Shown here piece by piece: positions 9,057 through 17,728 of a stretch of 17,728 bases of DNA. The notes under the pieces are model-generated. The model searched no databases. It was not told where the DNA came from and worked only from the letters and a program-made list of their open reading frames with translations. Positions within the stretch are counted from its first letter, which is position 1. Each line of letters begins with the position of its first letter. The stretch covers positions 2,613,119 through 2,630,846 of the forward strand of contig KQ481938.1 of NCBI GenBank assembly GCA_001430745.1. Direction: 5' to 3'. The stretch comes from Auxenochlorella pyrenoidosa (taxonomy: Eukaryota; Chlorophyta; Trebouxiophyceae; Chlorellales; Chlorellaceae). Both the position numbers and the translations under genes were made by a program.

Positions 9057-9570
9057 AACCTCCAAGCTTGAACAAAGCTATCACACTGCGGCAATGGATC
9101 ATCCTTCTTCTCCTCCTTTCCTTGTTTCCATGAATTAATCACCAGCGACAGTTGCTGTCAACCTAACGAAACCTCCATGTGGGTGTTCCCTACTGCTTGA
9201 ATTGATCCTCACTGCCTGTTGTCATGCGCCGTGCTGGCGCCGTTGTCCTTCCCAGCCTATCCCTCCCTGCTTCATTTCCTGACTGCTCGATCAACCAAGC
9301 CCTTGATGAATCTCCTTGCTTTCTTGACGCGCAATGGTTAAATGCAATGGTACGCACAAGCCTGCCCACCCAGATGTCTCGAGCCATTCTCGCTCCCTGG
9401 CAGCCCCTGCTCAATCCTTGTGCCCTCAATGATCCAGACCCCTGCTCTGGCATCCGTGTAAAAAGACCTTGCACACAGCAGGCCAGGGGCAGAGCGGAAT
9501 CAAGCAAGAAGGTTGTATGTGGTGTAGCGTGGACCGGGCATGCTTGCAACAAACAACAACACTCTGCCCG
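9057..9570. other. Shared 3' region of two convergent genes
   Basis: Lies between the stop of the unknown + strand gene and the stop of the - strand ECD gene, so both 3' untranslated regions must fit or overlap here. I see no coding exon or RNA gene. The composition is less GC-rich than in the flanking genes, as expected for untranslated sequence. Confidence 0.55.
9457..9461 (+). terminator. Candidate TGTAA polyadenylation signal of the unknown gene
   Basis: TGTAA followed by further A residues, about 400 bases after the stop at 9056. TGTAA is the well-known polyadenylation word of green algal nuclear genes. It is the only + strand copy I see between this gene and its neighbour. If used, the transcript would end close to the 3' end of the convergent ECD gene. 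Confidence 0.45.
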
Positions 9571-12500
9571 TCAGCCCGCCGGCTGGTCGGGAAGCTTGAC
9601 GCCGAGCAGGCCTGCCAGGCTGCCTGCAGGGCCGGGCAGCCCCTGCTGCTCTCCATACGAGGCCAGCAGGCTGTTGACGAGGTTAAAGTCGATGTCAATG
9701 GGCCGCAGCGCAGCCTCCTTGCCCACCTCCGCGGCCGGTGCAGCTGCTGCCGCGTCGTGCGCAGCGTCGCCGTCCTCCTGCTCCTGACCTGTCTGCCCCT
9801 GCTGCTGCGCTCGCTGCGCTGGCTGGCCAGCCCCGCCTGTGGGCGCGCGCTCAAAGCTCTCCACCAAGCGGGTGCCTGCCAGCTGGGCATCCATGGCTTG
9901 GCCGTACGCCTCCATGAACTGGGCATCGTCGTCGCTGTCTGTCGCGGTGTCTGCCTCCCAGCCCTCCTGCCGCCGCCGTTCCTCCTTGTCCTCGGCTTCA
10001 CGTCCCACAGCTGCTGCAAGCGCTGCCGCTCCTTCTCCAGCTGCGCTGCGCAAAGGGGGCTGGCCCTGCTGCTGCTGCTGCGGCGTCGGCTGCTGGTGAG
10101 CGCTGGCCTGCTGCCGCTGCTGCGGCGGCTCAACAGCATCTTCTTCGTCGTCAGACCCCTCGTCATCCTCCCCATCGGAGAAGAAGGACGACGCCTCGTC
10201 CGAGGTCTCGCTCCAGCCGTCCTCCTCGCCGCTGCCTGTGCGCTGCTCCAGCCCTGCACACGAGGGCGAAGGTCAGACAACAGCAGGGTTGGCCACAGGC
10301 TTGCACACAAAGGACAGGCGGGCTTGCGGGGCCCGCTGGGGAGCCTTCAGTGCAGGCCTCACATCCGCCCTCCACCCCTCACGACGCCTCCCAGGCCATG
10401 TCCAGCCGGCGTCCCTTCCTGACCCTGCCTGCCGCCCACAAGCCCTGAGCCCAGGCTCCCCGGCCCCTCCCTCCCCGCCACTCACCCCGCAGCACCTCCT
10501 TGCCCAGGCCCAGCACCCGCTGCAGCTCCGCAGCAAACTTGGCCTCGTCCAGCGACACCCCGCCCGCGGCTGAGGCCCCGCCGCCAGCGCCCCCGCCGCC
10601 CCGCTCGCCCGCTGGCGCATCCCCCGGCAGCTCGGCGCCCTCCAGCCCGGCCATCATGTCCACAAAGGCATGCAGCCTGCCCGCCAGGTCGCCAGGATCG
10701 AACTCGTCGCCCTGCCTCTGGCCGCCGGCGGCGCCGCGCCCGTGCTGCTTGGCGCTGGTGCCGCTCTGGGCGGGGCCCCGGCGCCGCGCCGCCTTGCGGG
10801 CCGCCTCGGCCTCCTGCTCCGCCTGCCGCTGCGCCAGCTCCGCCTCCAGCTGCGCCTGCGCCCCCGCCTGCAGCCAGGACTCGCTGCCCTCGGGCGGCAG
10901 CTGCTCCGGCGGGGGGAAGGACGCGGGGTTGATGGGCTGCGCCAGCAGCGCGTCGACGCGCCGGGCGGGGGCCGCCAGCGCGGCGGTGCTTACGCGGTAC
11001 GCGGCCGTCTGGCGGTAGCTGTCCACAGCTGCTGCCAGCAGCGCGCTGTGCTGCGTCGAGCCGGGCAGCTCGCCCCGAAAGTAGCCGCTGGCCTGCAGCC
11101 GCGCGTAAAAGGCAGCCCAGGCAGCGTCGCCTTCCAGGCCGCCCGCCGCTGCTGCAGCGCTGGTCGCCTGGGCGCCCGGCTGTGCCGCCGCCGCCGCTGC
11201 TGGCTCGCCCGCTGTCTCGTCATTCTGCCCGCCTCCGCCCTCCTCCTCCTCCTCGCCCTCTGCCCGCCCAAAGCGCGCGCGGTTGGCGTACATCATCTCA
11301 AAGGCGGCAGTCAGCTTGAGCCCCACCTCTGCCGCCTTGTACTGCGGGCCGCCGGGCAGGCGGGGGGGCAGGCAATGGGGAGGTTCAGCGGCTGGCCATG
11401 AGCAGGCTGGGCTGCGCCTTGGGCACACCACCCAACCTGCACATGCTCAGGCTGCGGCCTTCTCAACGTGAAGGCAGTCATTGCCATGAGCAACTATACC
11501 CTATGCACACAAAGCCCCGCCCTCAGCTGCTGCCCACACCAGCGCATTGATTCGATCAGGTCAGGCCTGCCCCGGCGCTGCCCCGCCCCACCTGCGGGTC
11601 TGAGGGCATGGGCATGGGGTGACCCCGCGGGGGCGCGTACTCCTGCAGCGCCAGCTGCGCGTACAGGCAGCGGCTGAAGCGGGCGGCCACTAGCACCATG
11701 TCGCGCGGCGGGAAGGCCGCCATGCGGGCAGCAGCCTGCAGCGGCGGCAGGGGCGGGTGGGCGGCAGGCCGGGCGTCAGTGAGCGCAGGTACCACTCAAC
11801 TGTGACGCACAAGTGCATGCAACCACCCAGGCTTCGACATGACCGGCACGGGCATCCACTCATACTGCAGATACCCAAGTGTGGAGGAGCCGCCGGTGCC
11901 CTGGGTGCAACTCGTGCCACGCAGCGCTGCCTGCTGCAGGCGCGCCCCCACCCTGACGTCGTCGGGGTCCCGGTAGTGGAAGGCCTCCACAGCCGCCGCC
12001 ACCAGCTGCGGCTCCCCGCGCAGCAGGTGCGCCACGCGGGCCGGCACCAGGGCGTGCGCCACGTGCGCCTGCTCCGCTGCCTTGGCCGGGTGCCCCGACA
12101 CGCGGGGCAGCAGGGCGGCCTGGTGAGGGGGCGGAGTGAGCAGCGGGGCAGAAGCATGAGTGGGCGCATACCACGGGGAGCGGAGCCAGTGCCTGGCAAA
12201 GGCATAGTGAACAACCGCAATGGTTGGCGACAGCAACGCAGCGTGCGGCACACTCTGCTCACAGCACCAGAACAGGCGGCACACAAGAATGGCTGCCATT
12301 CCACATGTATCCGGCCCCTGGAGACCCTGACCTGCATCTTCTGCGGCGCGGCTGTGTCGATCTCACTGCCCCGCACCGCCGCCAGCGCCTGCGCCAAGCT
12401 GGGTGTTGCATCCAAGAGAGGGTCACCTGCAAGGGAGGGAAGCGAGGCCGCCCCAGACCTGAGGAGCGCTGCCTGCCGCACCCCCTGCCAATGCCCCCAT

Positions 12501-13518
12501 CAGGCCCAGCAGCATGGATCCTGGCGCCCCTGTCCTGCCACTGCTGCCGCCCGGGCTAAGGCAGTGCGCACTGCGGCATGGCCTCACCCTTGAAGCGCGG
12601 CGGCGGCACCAGGTGGAAGGCTCCCCCGTGCAGCCACACCCGGTTCTGAGCCGTCTCCGGCTTGAGCCAGCGCGGCAGCCCATAGGCGGCCTCGATCAGC
12701 AGGAACTCGCCGTCGTTGTCCCACACCCTGCAGGGGGGGGGAGGGGGGCGTGGCGTGGCGTGGCATGGCCTGGCAGGGTGGTCGTGCGCTGCGGGGCAGG
12801 CCGGTTGGCATGTGTGGCATGTGTGGTGCTTCCGGCGCACAGAGTGTGGTTGGGGCTGGTTGAAAGGTAGGAGCGCATGCCCTGCGCTGGGCGGGCCGCG
12901 GCAGCCCTAAGCGCCACGGCAGGCCCTCACCGCGCACACACGCCCGGGAAGGCACGCGTCAGCTCCAGCAGCAGCCAGACAATGAACCACTCGTCCTCAA
13001 TGTTGTCTCCAAAGTTCACGCAGCCCCACAGGTGCGGCGGCGGCTCTGCTGGGGCCGCTGCAGGCCCATCCCAGCTGCTGCTGGCACGCTGCCGGCTCGG
13101 CCGCCGCGCTGCATGCCATGGCGCTTCACGTTGAGTGCTGAGATGCAGCGCAAAGCGGTCACGCTGCCAGATGTAGTCCCGCAGAAAGGGCAGCAAGTGC
13201 TCCAACAGCTGCGTGCGGAGAGCGTCCAATGTGATGGCAGCGCTGACTTCGCTCTGGCCTGCATGCAGCGGCGGCAGCAGAGGTGGCGGCGGCGGCAGCG
13301 ACAGTGAGTGTGCAGGAACGCGCTCGGCGCAGCCCTACAGCCGTGCACAACCCTGTGCACTTTTGAAGTGACGCAGAGTCAAAACGTGTCAGACATACGG
13401 GCGGCGACAATTTCTGTTTCTTGCCTACGTGCGGCGCAGGGTAAATCTCGTAGCTGCATGTGTTCTCCTCCTGGCCGATGTGCGCTTGATCCAGCCCAAG
13501 CGCCTTGCGAAGGTCCAT
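9571..13518 (-). CDS. ECD: Ecdysoneless/SGT1-family protein (ECD homologue)
   Basis: Homologue of ecdysoneless, which in animals binds the U5 spliceosomal protein Prp8 and the R2TP chaperone; its algal role is unknown. Exons, reading down: 13518-13429, 13253-12931, 12727-12588, 12426-12332, 12119-(11931 or 11811), 11735-11592, 11341-10486, 10253-9571. Length is 839 or 879 residues, depending on the uncertain fifth donor. Family runs: GDNIEDEWFIVWLLLEL near residue 112, VWDNDGEFLLIEAAYGLPRW near 138, then VAAAVEAFHYRDPDDVR, RFSRCLYAQLALQEY, PSDPQYKAAEVGLKLTAAFEM and the C-terminal PIDIDFNLVNSLLASYGEQQGL. As in animal ECD there is an acidic, Ser-rich region before the C-terminus (SDGEDDEGSDDEED), here followed by a Gln-rich stretch. 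An extra Glu/Gly/Ala-rich insert follows ANRARFG. ATG 13518 is the first ATG in the exon frame. Confidence 0.9.
12751..12775. repeat. TGGCN pentamer repeats in an ECD intron
   Basis: Five consecutive TGGCN units (N = G, G, A, C, A). They lie in the intron between ECD exons 2 and 3, next to a G-rich run at 12733-12749 that reads as a C-rich polypyrimidine tract on the coding strand. A simple tandem repeat with no evident function. Confidence 0.6.
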
Positions 13519-13882
13519 GGCTGTGGCTTCCAATTCAGGAGCCTGAGTGCCTCTGCAGACGAATGGGGACTCTGATCATGAATCAGGATGGCAGAAGGTT
13601 GGCCAACTCTGACGCGTGCAAAAAGCAAGAGGCAGCAGCGGCACTCCCGCCCGCAGCAGCCGCAGCACGTGCTGTGCTGCAAACTTTCTCATCACAAGAT
13701 TCACACCGTTCAGTGTTTGTTGTTCGCCCACAGGCGACAAGGTATGACACGGGATACATATCATTACGAATGCGAACAAAAGGGCAGAGGAACAGAGGTG
13801 AGAAGATGTCCTGGTGACATTTTGTCAACATGCTGGCAGGCTGACAGTTGGCAAGGCCGGTCTTTGCCATGTGCTAGCACCG
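13519..13882. other. Spacer between the ABCG and ECD genes
   Basis: Both neighbours are transcribed leftward, so this must hold the transporter 3' untranslated region and the ECD promoter and leader. I found no exon with family similarity, no tRNA and no TTACA (the - strand polyadenylation word) here, so the transporter's end signal is not identified. Confidence 0.45.
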
Positions 13883-16800
13883 TCACCGCCGTTGGAAGTT
13901 CACAAAGCGCAGAAGCAGTGTGGAAGAAACTGCAGGAAAGGCGTGGCAGGATGGAGGAAGATTGGCAGTTGGCAGGGGCTCGACTGCCAAGCCAGCGCGC
14001 GCTTGCAGCGATGCACCGTTGGCCACATCGTGGGAGCACAACCAGACTCTCACAGTTGTTCCCAGCCTCCCGACCCACTCACGTCTGAAGAAGACGCAGT
14101 ACGCAGCCACGATAAGGGTGCACCACCAGACCATGTCTGCGGGAAGCCGGGGGCCAGGGCAAATTCAGCAGCCACGCACATCCTGGGTGCCCAATCAAGT
14201 ACCATCAAATCAAAACAACGCACACAGCGCAACGATAATTCCAGGGCACTCACCAAACGTGTATCCAAACGCCGCCTCCATGAATTGGCTGACAGTCACG
14301 GTCTGACCACCAAAGCCTGCGGTGGCGGGAAGGGAGGCAGAGCGCCTTGTCTGCAGCCACGCAAGTGCTGGAATCCGGCTGCTGAGGCAGCGGCGGGGCA
14401 GGTGGCGCAGCGCCTGATCTGAAGCCACGCATATGGATGGATCCAGCTGCTGCTGCTGTGGCGTGGCTGCCGGCCGGACCCACCCGTCATCTGCACGTCG
14501 TCTCGGTCGCACAGCTGGCTGCCCACCAGGCCCCACAGCGTCCAGGTTGTGGGGGACAGCCGGTTCATCCACTTCCACCCCTGCACCGGCGGGTGGCAGC
14601 AGCAGGGCCCCGTCTTCAGGCGGACCCACCTGCCCGTGGCAGCAGGCTAGCAGGGCAGCGCGAATGTCTGAAGTTGGCAAGCATCCTCAGCGCAGGGCCT
14701 GCTGCAAGAGGCATCCCTGCACCGTCCTGTCCCCTCGCCCAGCCTCACCGCGGGCATGACGGGGTAGGGCACCATGAAGCCCGCAAAGATGCTCCACAGC
14801 TGGTTGACAAAGCCCGACAGCAGCTGGGCGAGAAGCTGCAGGGCAGGAAGGGCAGCAGAGGTGGAGGGGCTGGCCTGCGGTGGTCAACACCAGCGCATGT
14901 GGGCGCCAGATGGCGCCGCGTCGTGCGCTGCGAGCCCTGCACCCGTCTCGGTGCCCTGGGCAGCCAGCATGCGGCCCACCTGGTTGGGCGTGGCAAACAC
15001 GAGGAACTGGCCGAAGAAGGTGAACTGCAGGCGGGGGGAAGGGGCACCAGTTGCTGCTCATGCCCCCGAAGTGCCGCCCGCTCGCTGGGCACGCACGTCG
15101 GGCGGGGGCACACACGGGGAGCCTCCCCAGCGCCAGCACCATGCTGAGGGTGAGGTCCGGGGGCTCACCAGGGCCAGGGAGCACAGGTAGGTGAGCAGGA
15201 AGTAGAAGAACTTCCAGGCAACCCGCTGGAAGCCGGCCATCCTGCGGCGCAGCAGTCGCGAGGGGGACGCGCAGGGCGTGTGGTCGACAGCCGCATGCAG
15301 CGAATGCACCTAAGGGGGGCTGTCCAGACGCGACAGAATGGCTCCAGGAGCGGGCGGAGCAGGGTGGGGCGGCTGCTGCATCCATGCACGGCAGACCATG
15401 CCACTGCGTGCCCATGTGCAGCCAGCCCTCTGTAGCTATCCCCCTCCTCTCACCAGTAGGTGATCACCACCATCAGGAAAGCTTGGACCACAAGATAAGG
15501 CACCTCCACAACTCCGGAGGCGGCAGCAAAGGGCAGGGCGGCATAGTACGAGGAGCTGCGCTCGCGGTAGAACACCAGCCGCTCCGATGCCACCACGGGT
15601 TGCACCTGGGCAGAGGTTGGAGGCGGGCGCAGACGTCTCAGCATGCAGGGCCTTGGCAGGAAGGCGAGCTCAAGCACGTCAATGGCGCGTGCTGGGGACG
15701 GCAGTCGTACGGGTAGCAGCCCAGCTCAGAAACCAGAAGCCATGCAGCGCTTGCTCACGAGGCACGGTTTGCGGCGCTCACCGTCATGGCATTGAACATT
15801 CCCAGGAACACGGTCAGCACAAACACCAGGCCCATGATGTTCTGCATGGACAGTGGGGCCACGCAGGCAGGGCCGCATGAGGCTGGCAATTGTGCATCGC
15901 AGTGCCCAGCATGGCGGTACCAGGCCAGGAGACGAGAGCATCGGGTACGTGCTTCCAGTTCAACATCGGCAGTTGTGCACGCCGTGGCTGGCTGTTGCAA
16001 ACCTGGACTGTGGAGACATCCACTGTGTCGCCAGAGTCGCCCAGTCTGCCCTGCAGAGGGGATGGTCGCAGGGGGTGGGGGTGGGGATGAGGACCACGCT
16101 GGGCAAGCCGGGTGTGAGGCCCAGCGGCCCTCTAAAGCAGTCTGGTGCAGGCTCCACACCGCACAACGACAGCTTCTCACTGTCATCACTTTGACCACGC
16201 AACGTCCTGTCACCTCAATGCAGCACACGGTTGTAGACGTGGCACTGCACATCGCCCCGGCCCACCCCCCACGTGCCTGGTTGAGGTAGACGAGGCCCAG
16301 GATGAGGGCGATGCAGATGGTCATCGCAAACCGCACAAAGTTGTAGTTGGGGTTGCGCCTGCGGGGGGTTGGGGGGCGTGCGCGCGCTGGCGCTGGCTGG
16401 TTGGCAAGGAGCTTGCGGCAGCCGGCGGGGCGGCTTGAGCCTGGGCATGCAGGCTGACAGAGTAATGCACAAAATATATGCAGTGTGAACAGCAGCGCAG
16501 TGAAACAAGGTGATTACAATTCGTGCAAAAAACAGAGTCACAGCCCCCCCATCCCCCCCCCCCCCCCACCCCCACCCCACCGTACCGCCCCGACGCGCTC
16601 ACCAGTACAGGAGGAACCACTTGTGGGTGAGGACCCACATCTGGGTGCGCATTGAGGTGGCGTAGGCGGTGCTCAGGCTGCAAACACACAGGGAGGGTGG
16701 TATGGCGTGCTTGACACACACGAGCACAGTTGCTTGCGCACGCCCCGGACCAGGGCACATGCCGTGCATGGAGTCGGCCCTCGCAGCAGGACCAGAGCGT

Positions 16801-17728
16801 GCGTACCTCAGCGGCTTGCTGCTCTTGCGGCCATCCTCCACCAGCCGGTCCATGCATGCCTCGTTCTCATGGCACAGCGCGCTGCCCTGCAAGCAGCACG
16901 GCGCAGCAGGCACGAGGGGTTGCGGGTCGCCAGAGGTCGTGGAAACAGCACCACTCGCCCTCCCTGCATGCGTTGCTCCATGCTGCACGCCCAGCGGCGG
17001 CCGGCAGCAGTGTCGCACCACGTAGATGGCCGGGAAGTCCAGCCCCGAATTTTTAAACACCGTGCTCATGCTGCCGCCCGTGACCTCCAGCATCCTGCGT
17101 AGGAGGGGAGCCAGTGGGGGTGGCAACCAGCGGGCCGCGGTTGTCAAGCATCCACATGCGCGCGGCGCTGCCCTCGAGCGTTGCAGCCGTCTGGGCGCAG
17201 CCAGGGGGAGGGAAAAAAGGGGGCCCTCCTCGCGCGCGACGCCGTGCACGCGGTTCGCCGCGGCGCGGGCGCGGCCCTCACCACGTGGCCGGGTTGTACC
17301 CCGCCTGGATGGGCTCCACCCCCGGCTGCGCCTGCAGGTAGGCGATGAGGTCGGCCGACTCGGCGCCCAGCGGCCCAAAGTAGGTCAGCCTGCCGCCGCG
17401 CTGCAGCAGCACCAGGTGGTCAAAGGCCTCGAAGATCTCCATGGAGGGCTGCAGGGGGGGGGGGGGGGAGGATGGGTGCCGGGGGAGGGGGTGAGGGGGG
17501 GCGGGCCCGCGGGGAGGGGGCCCAGGTCGGCGGGCGGGGCGGCGAGTGCCATCAGCCCCGCCATCAGCCGCACAGGCAGCCCTGGCTGCAGCAGGCATGG
17601 CGGGCAGCAGCGCTGGCTGGCGCCGGCCCTGCCAGTGTGCGGCCTCGCCTGGTGAATGGTCACCACCACCGTGCGCCTGCTGAGCGACACGTTCTGTGTG
17701 GGGGGTGGGGTGGGGAGGAGTGGGGGGG
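13883..17728 (-). CDS. ABCG: ABCG/PDR-type ABC transporter, C-terminal part (start beyond right edge)
   Basis: Membrane exporter of the pleiotropic drug resistance type; substrate unknown. Visible exons, reading down: 17693-17649, 17448-17282, 17094-17022, 16886-16807, 16677-16603, 16358-(16277 or 16273), (15841 or 15882)-15782, 15605-15454, 15241-15169, 15024-14980, 14835-14749, 14580-14484, 14316-14254, 14136-14083, 13929-13883. They give about 400 residues. The first visible exon holds the H-loop of a nucleotide-binding domain (TVVVTIHQ), followed by PSMEIFEAFDHLVLLQRGG and GYNPATWMLEVTGGS. Membrane part: FVRFAMTICIALILGLVYLN, NIMGLVFVLTVFLGMFNAMT, VQPVVASERLVFYRERSS, PYLVVQAFLMVVITYW, FATPNQLLAQLLSGFVN, SPTTWTLWGLVGSQLCD, and the terminal FVNFQRR stop. 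The VQPVVASER...FYRER and NFQRR signatures point to the second half of a full-size transporter, but a half-size protein cannot be excluded without the missing part. Confidence 0.9.
16544..16580. repeat. Long C-run (G-run on the coding strand) in a transporter intron
   Basis: On the + strand this is a run of C broken by few other bases. On the coding (-) strand it is a G-run 20-60 bases downstream of the 5' splice site at 16602. It lies in the intron between visible exons 5 and 6. Length may be uncertain in the assembly. Confidence 0.75.
17449..17648 (-). other. GC-AG intron in the ABC transporter gene
   Basis: On the - strand the exon ends ATT CAC CAG and is followed by GCGAGG; the next exon begins CCC TCC ATG after CTGCAG. 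The join gives TIHQPSMEIFEAFDHL, the conserved H-loop run of ABCG proteins. The following bases contain no nearby GT that would preserve it. The donor GCGAGG is weaker than the GCAAG form in the other three cases. Confidence 0.8.
17454..17468. repeat. G15 run, read as a polypyrimidine tract at a transporter 3' splice site
   Basis: On the coding (-) strand this is fifteen C residues directly followed by CTGCAG and the exon at 17448. It serves as a polypyrimidine tract for the GC-AG intron above. The right edge of the window (from about 17698) shows a similar C-rich tract before the exon starting at 17693. Confidence 0.75.

Noticed and set aside
10670..11401. 243-codon + strand open frame opposite ECD exon 7
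   Set aside because: Antisense shadow of an ECD exon that is supported by conserved sequence at both ends; its translation is a Leu/Arg/Gly-rich mirror of Ala/Gln codons.
12733..12749. G-rich run considered as a possible telomere-like or CRISPR-like repeat
   Set aside because: It is the polypyrimidine tract of an ECD intron on the coding strand, followed by simple TGGCN repeats; there are no spacers or regular repeat units.
1..17728. Search for a prokaryotic-style operon, CRISPR array, phage or defence system
   Set aside because: All recognised genes are intron-rich eukaryotic nuclear genes with unrelated functions, and none of the hallmark repeats, integrases or Cas-like proteins is visible.

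Overview
This window looks like nuclear DNA from a GC-rich green alga, probably a trebouxiophyte of the Chlorella/Auxenochlorella type. Genes are split into many short exons by introns of roughly 85 to 430 bases with GTGAG/GTGCG donors and CAG acceptors. Proteins are rich in Ala, Gly and Pro. One gene ends its transcript region with TGTAA, the green-algal polyadenylation word. Two genes carry Arg/Ser/Ala-rich N-termini suited to plastid or mitochondrial import. The organism call is an inference from gene style and protein families; no rRNA or marker gene is present.

Layout, left to right: positions 1-659 hold no gene I can support. A histidine-biosynthesis ATP phosphoribosyltransferase (HisG, long form) runs on the + strand to 4303 in at least 12 exons; its N-terminal exon is not resolved. 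After a 578-base spacer with an AT-richer island comes a complete + strand rhomboid-family intramembrane protease (RBL13-like, 8 exons, 4882-6947), with catalytic Ser and His in place. Next is a + strand gene of unknown function (4 exons, 7387-9056, 399 residues) with a likely organelle-targeting N-terminus. It converges on a - strand ecdysoneless/SGT1-family gene (ECD, 8 exons, 13518-9571). Last is the 3' part of a - strand ABCG/PDR-type ABC transporter (15 visible exons, 17693-13883), whose start lies beyond the right edge.

The genes do not form a pathway or operon: histidine synthesis (presumably plastid), membrane proteolysis, an unknown organelle protein, an ECD-type nuclear/cytoplasmic adaptor and membrane export. 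I found no CRISPR array, transposon, tRNA or defence system. The most notable signals are four introns that must use GC-AG borders to keep conserved protein sequence intact (one in HisG, two in the rhomboid gene, one in the ABC transporter), a HisG whose sequence resembles bacterial long-form enzymes more than the land-plant enzyme as I recall it, and the unrecognised protein. Exon joins were derived by hand from splice signals, phase and family sequence, and have not been checked against transcripts.
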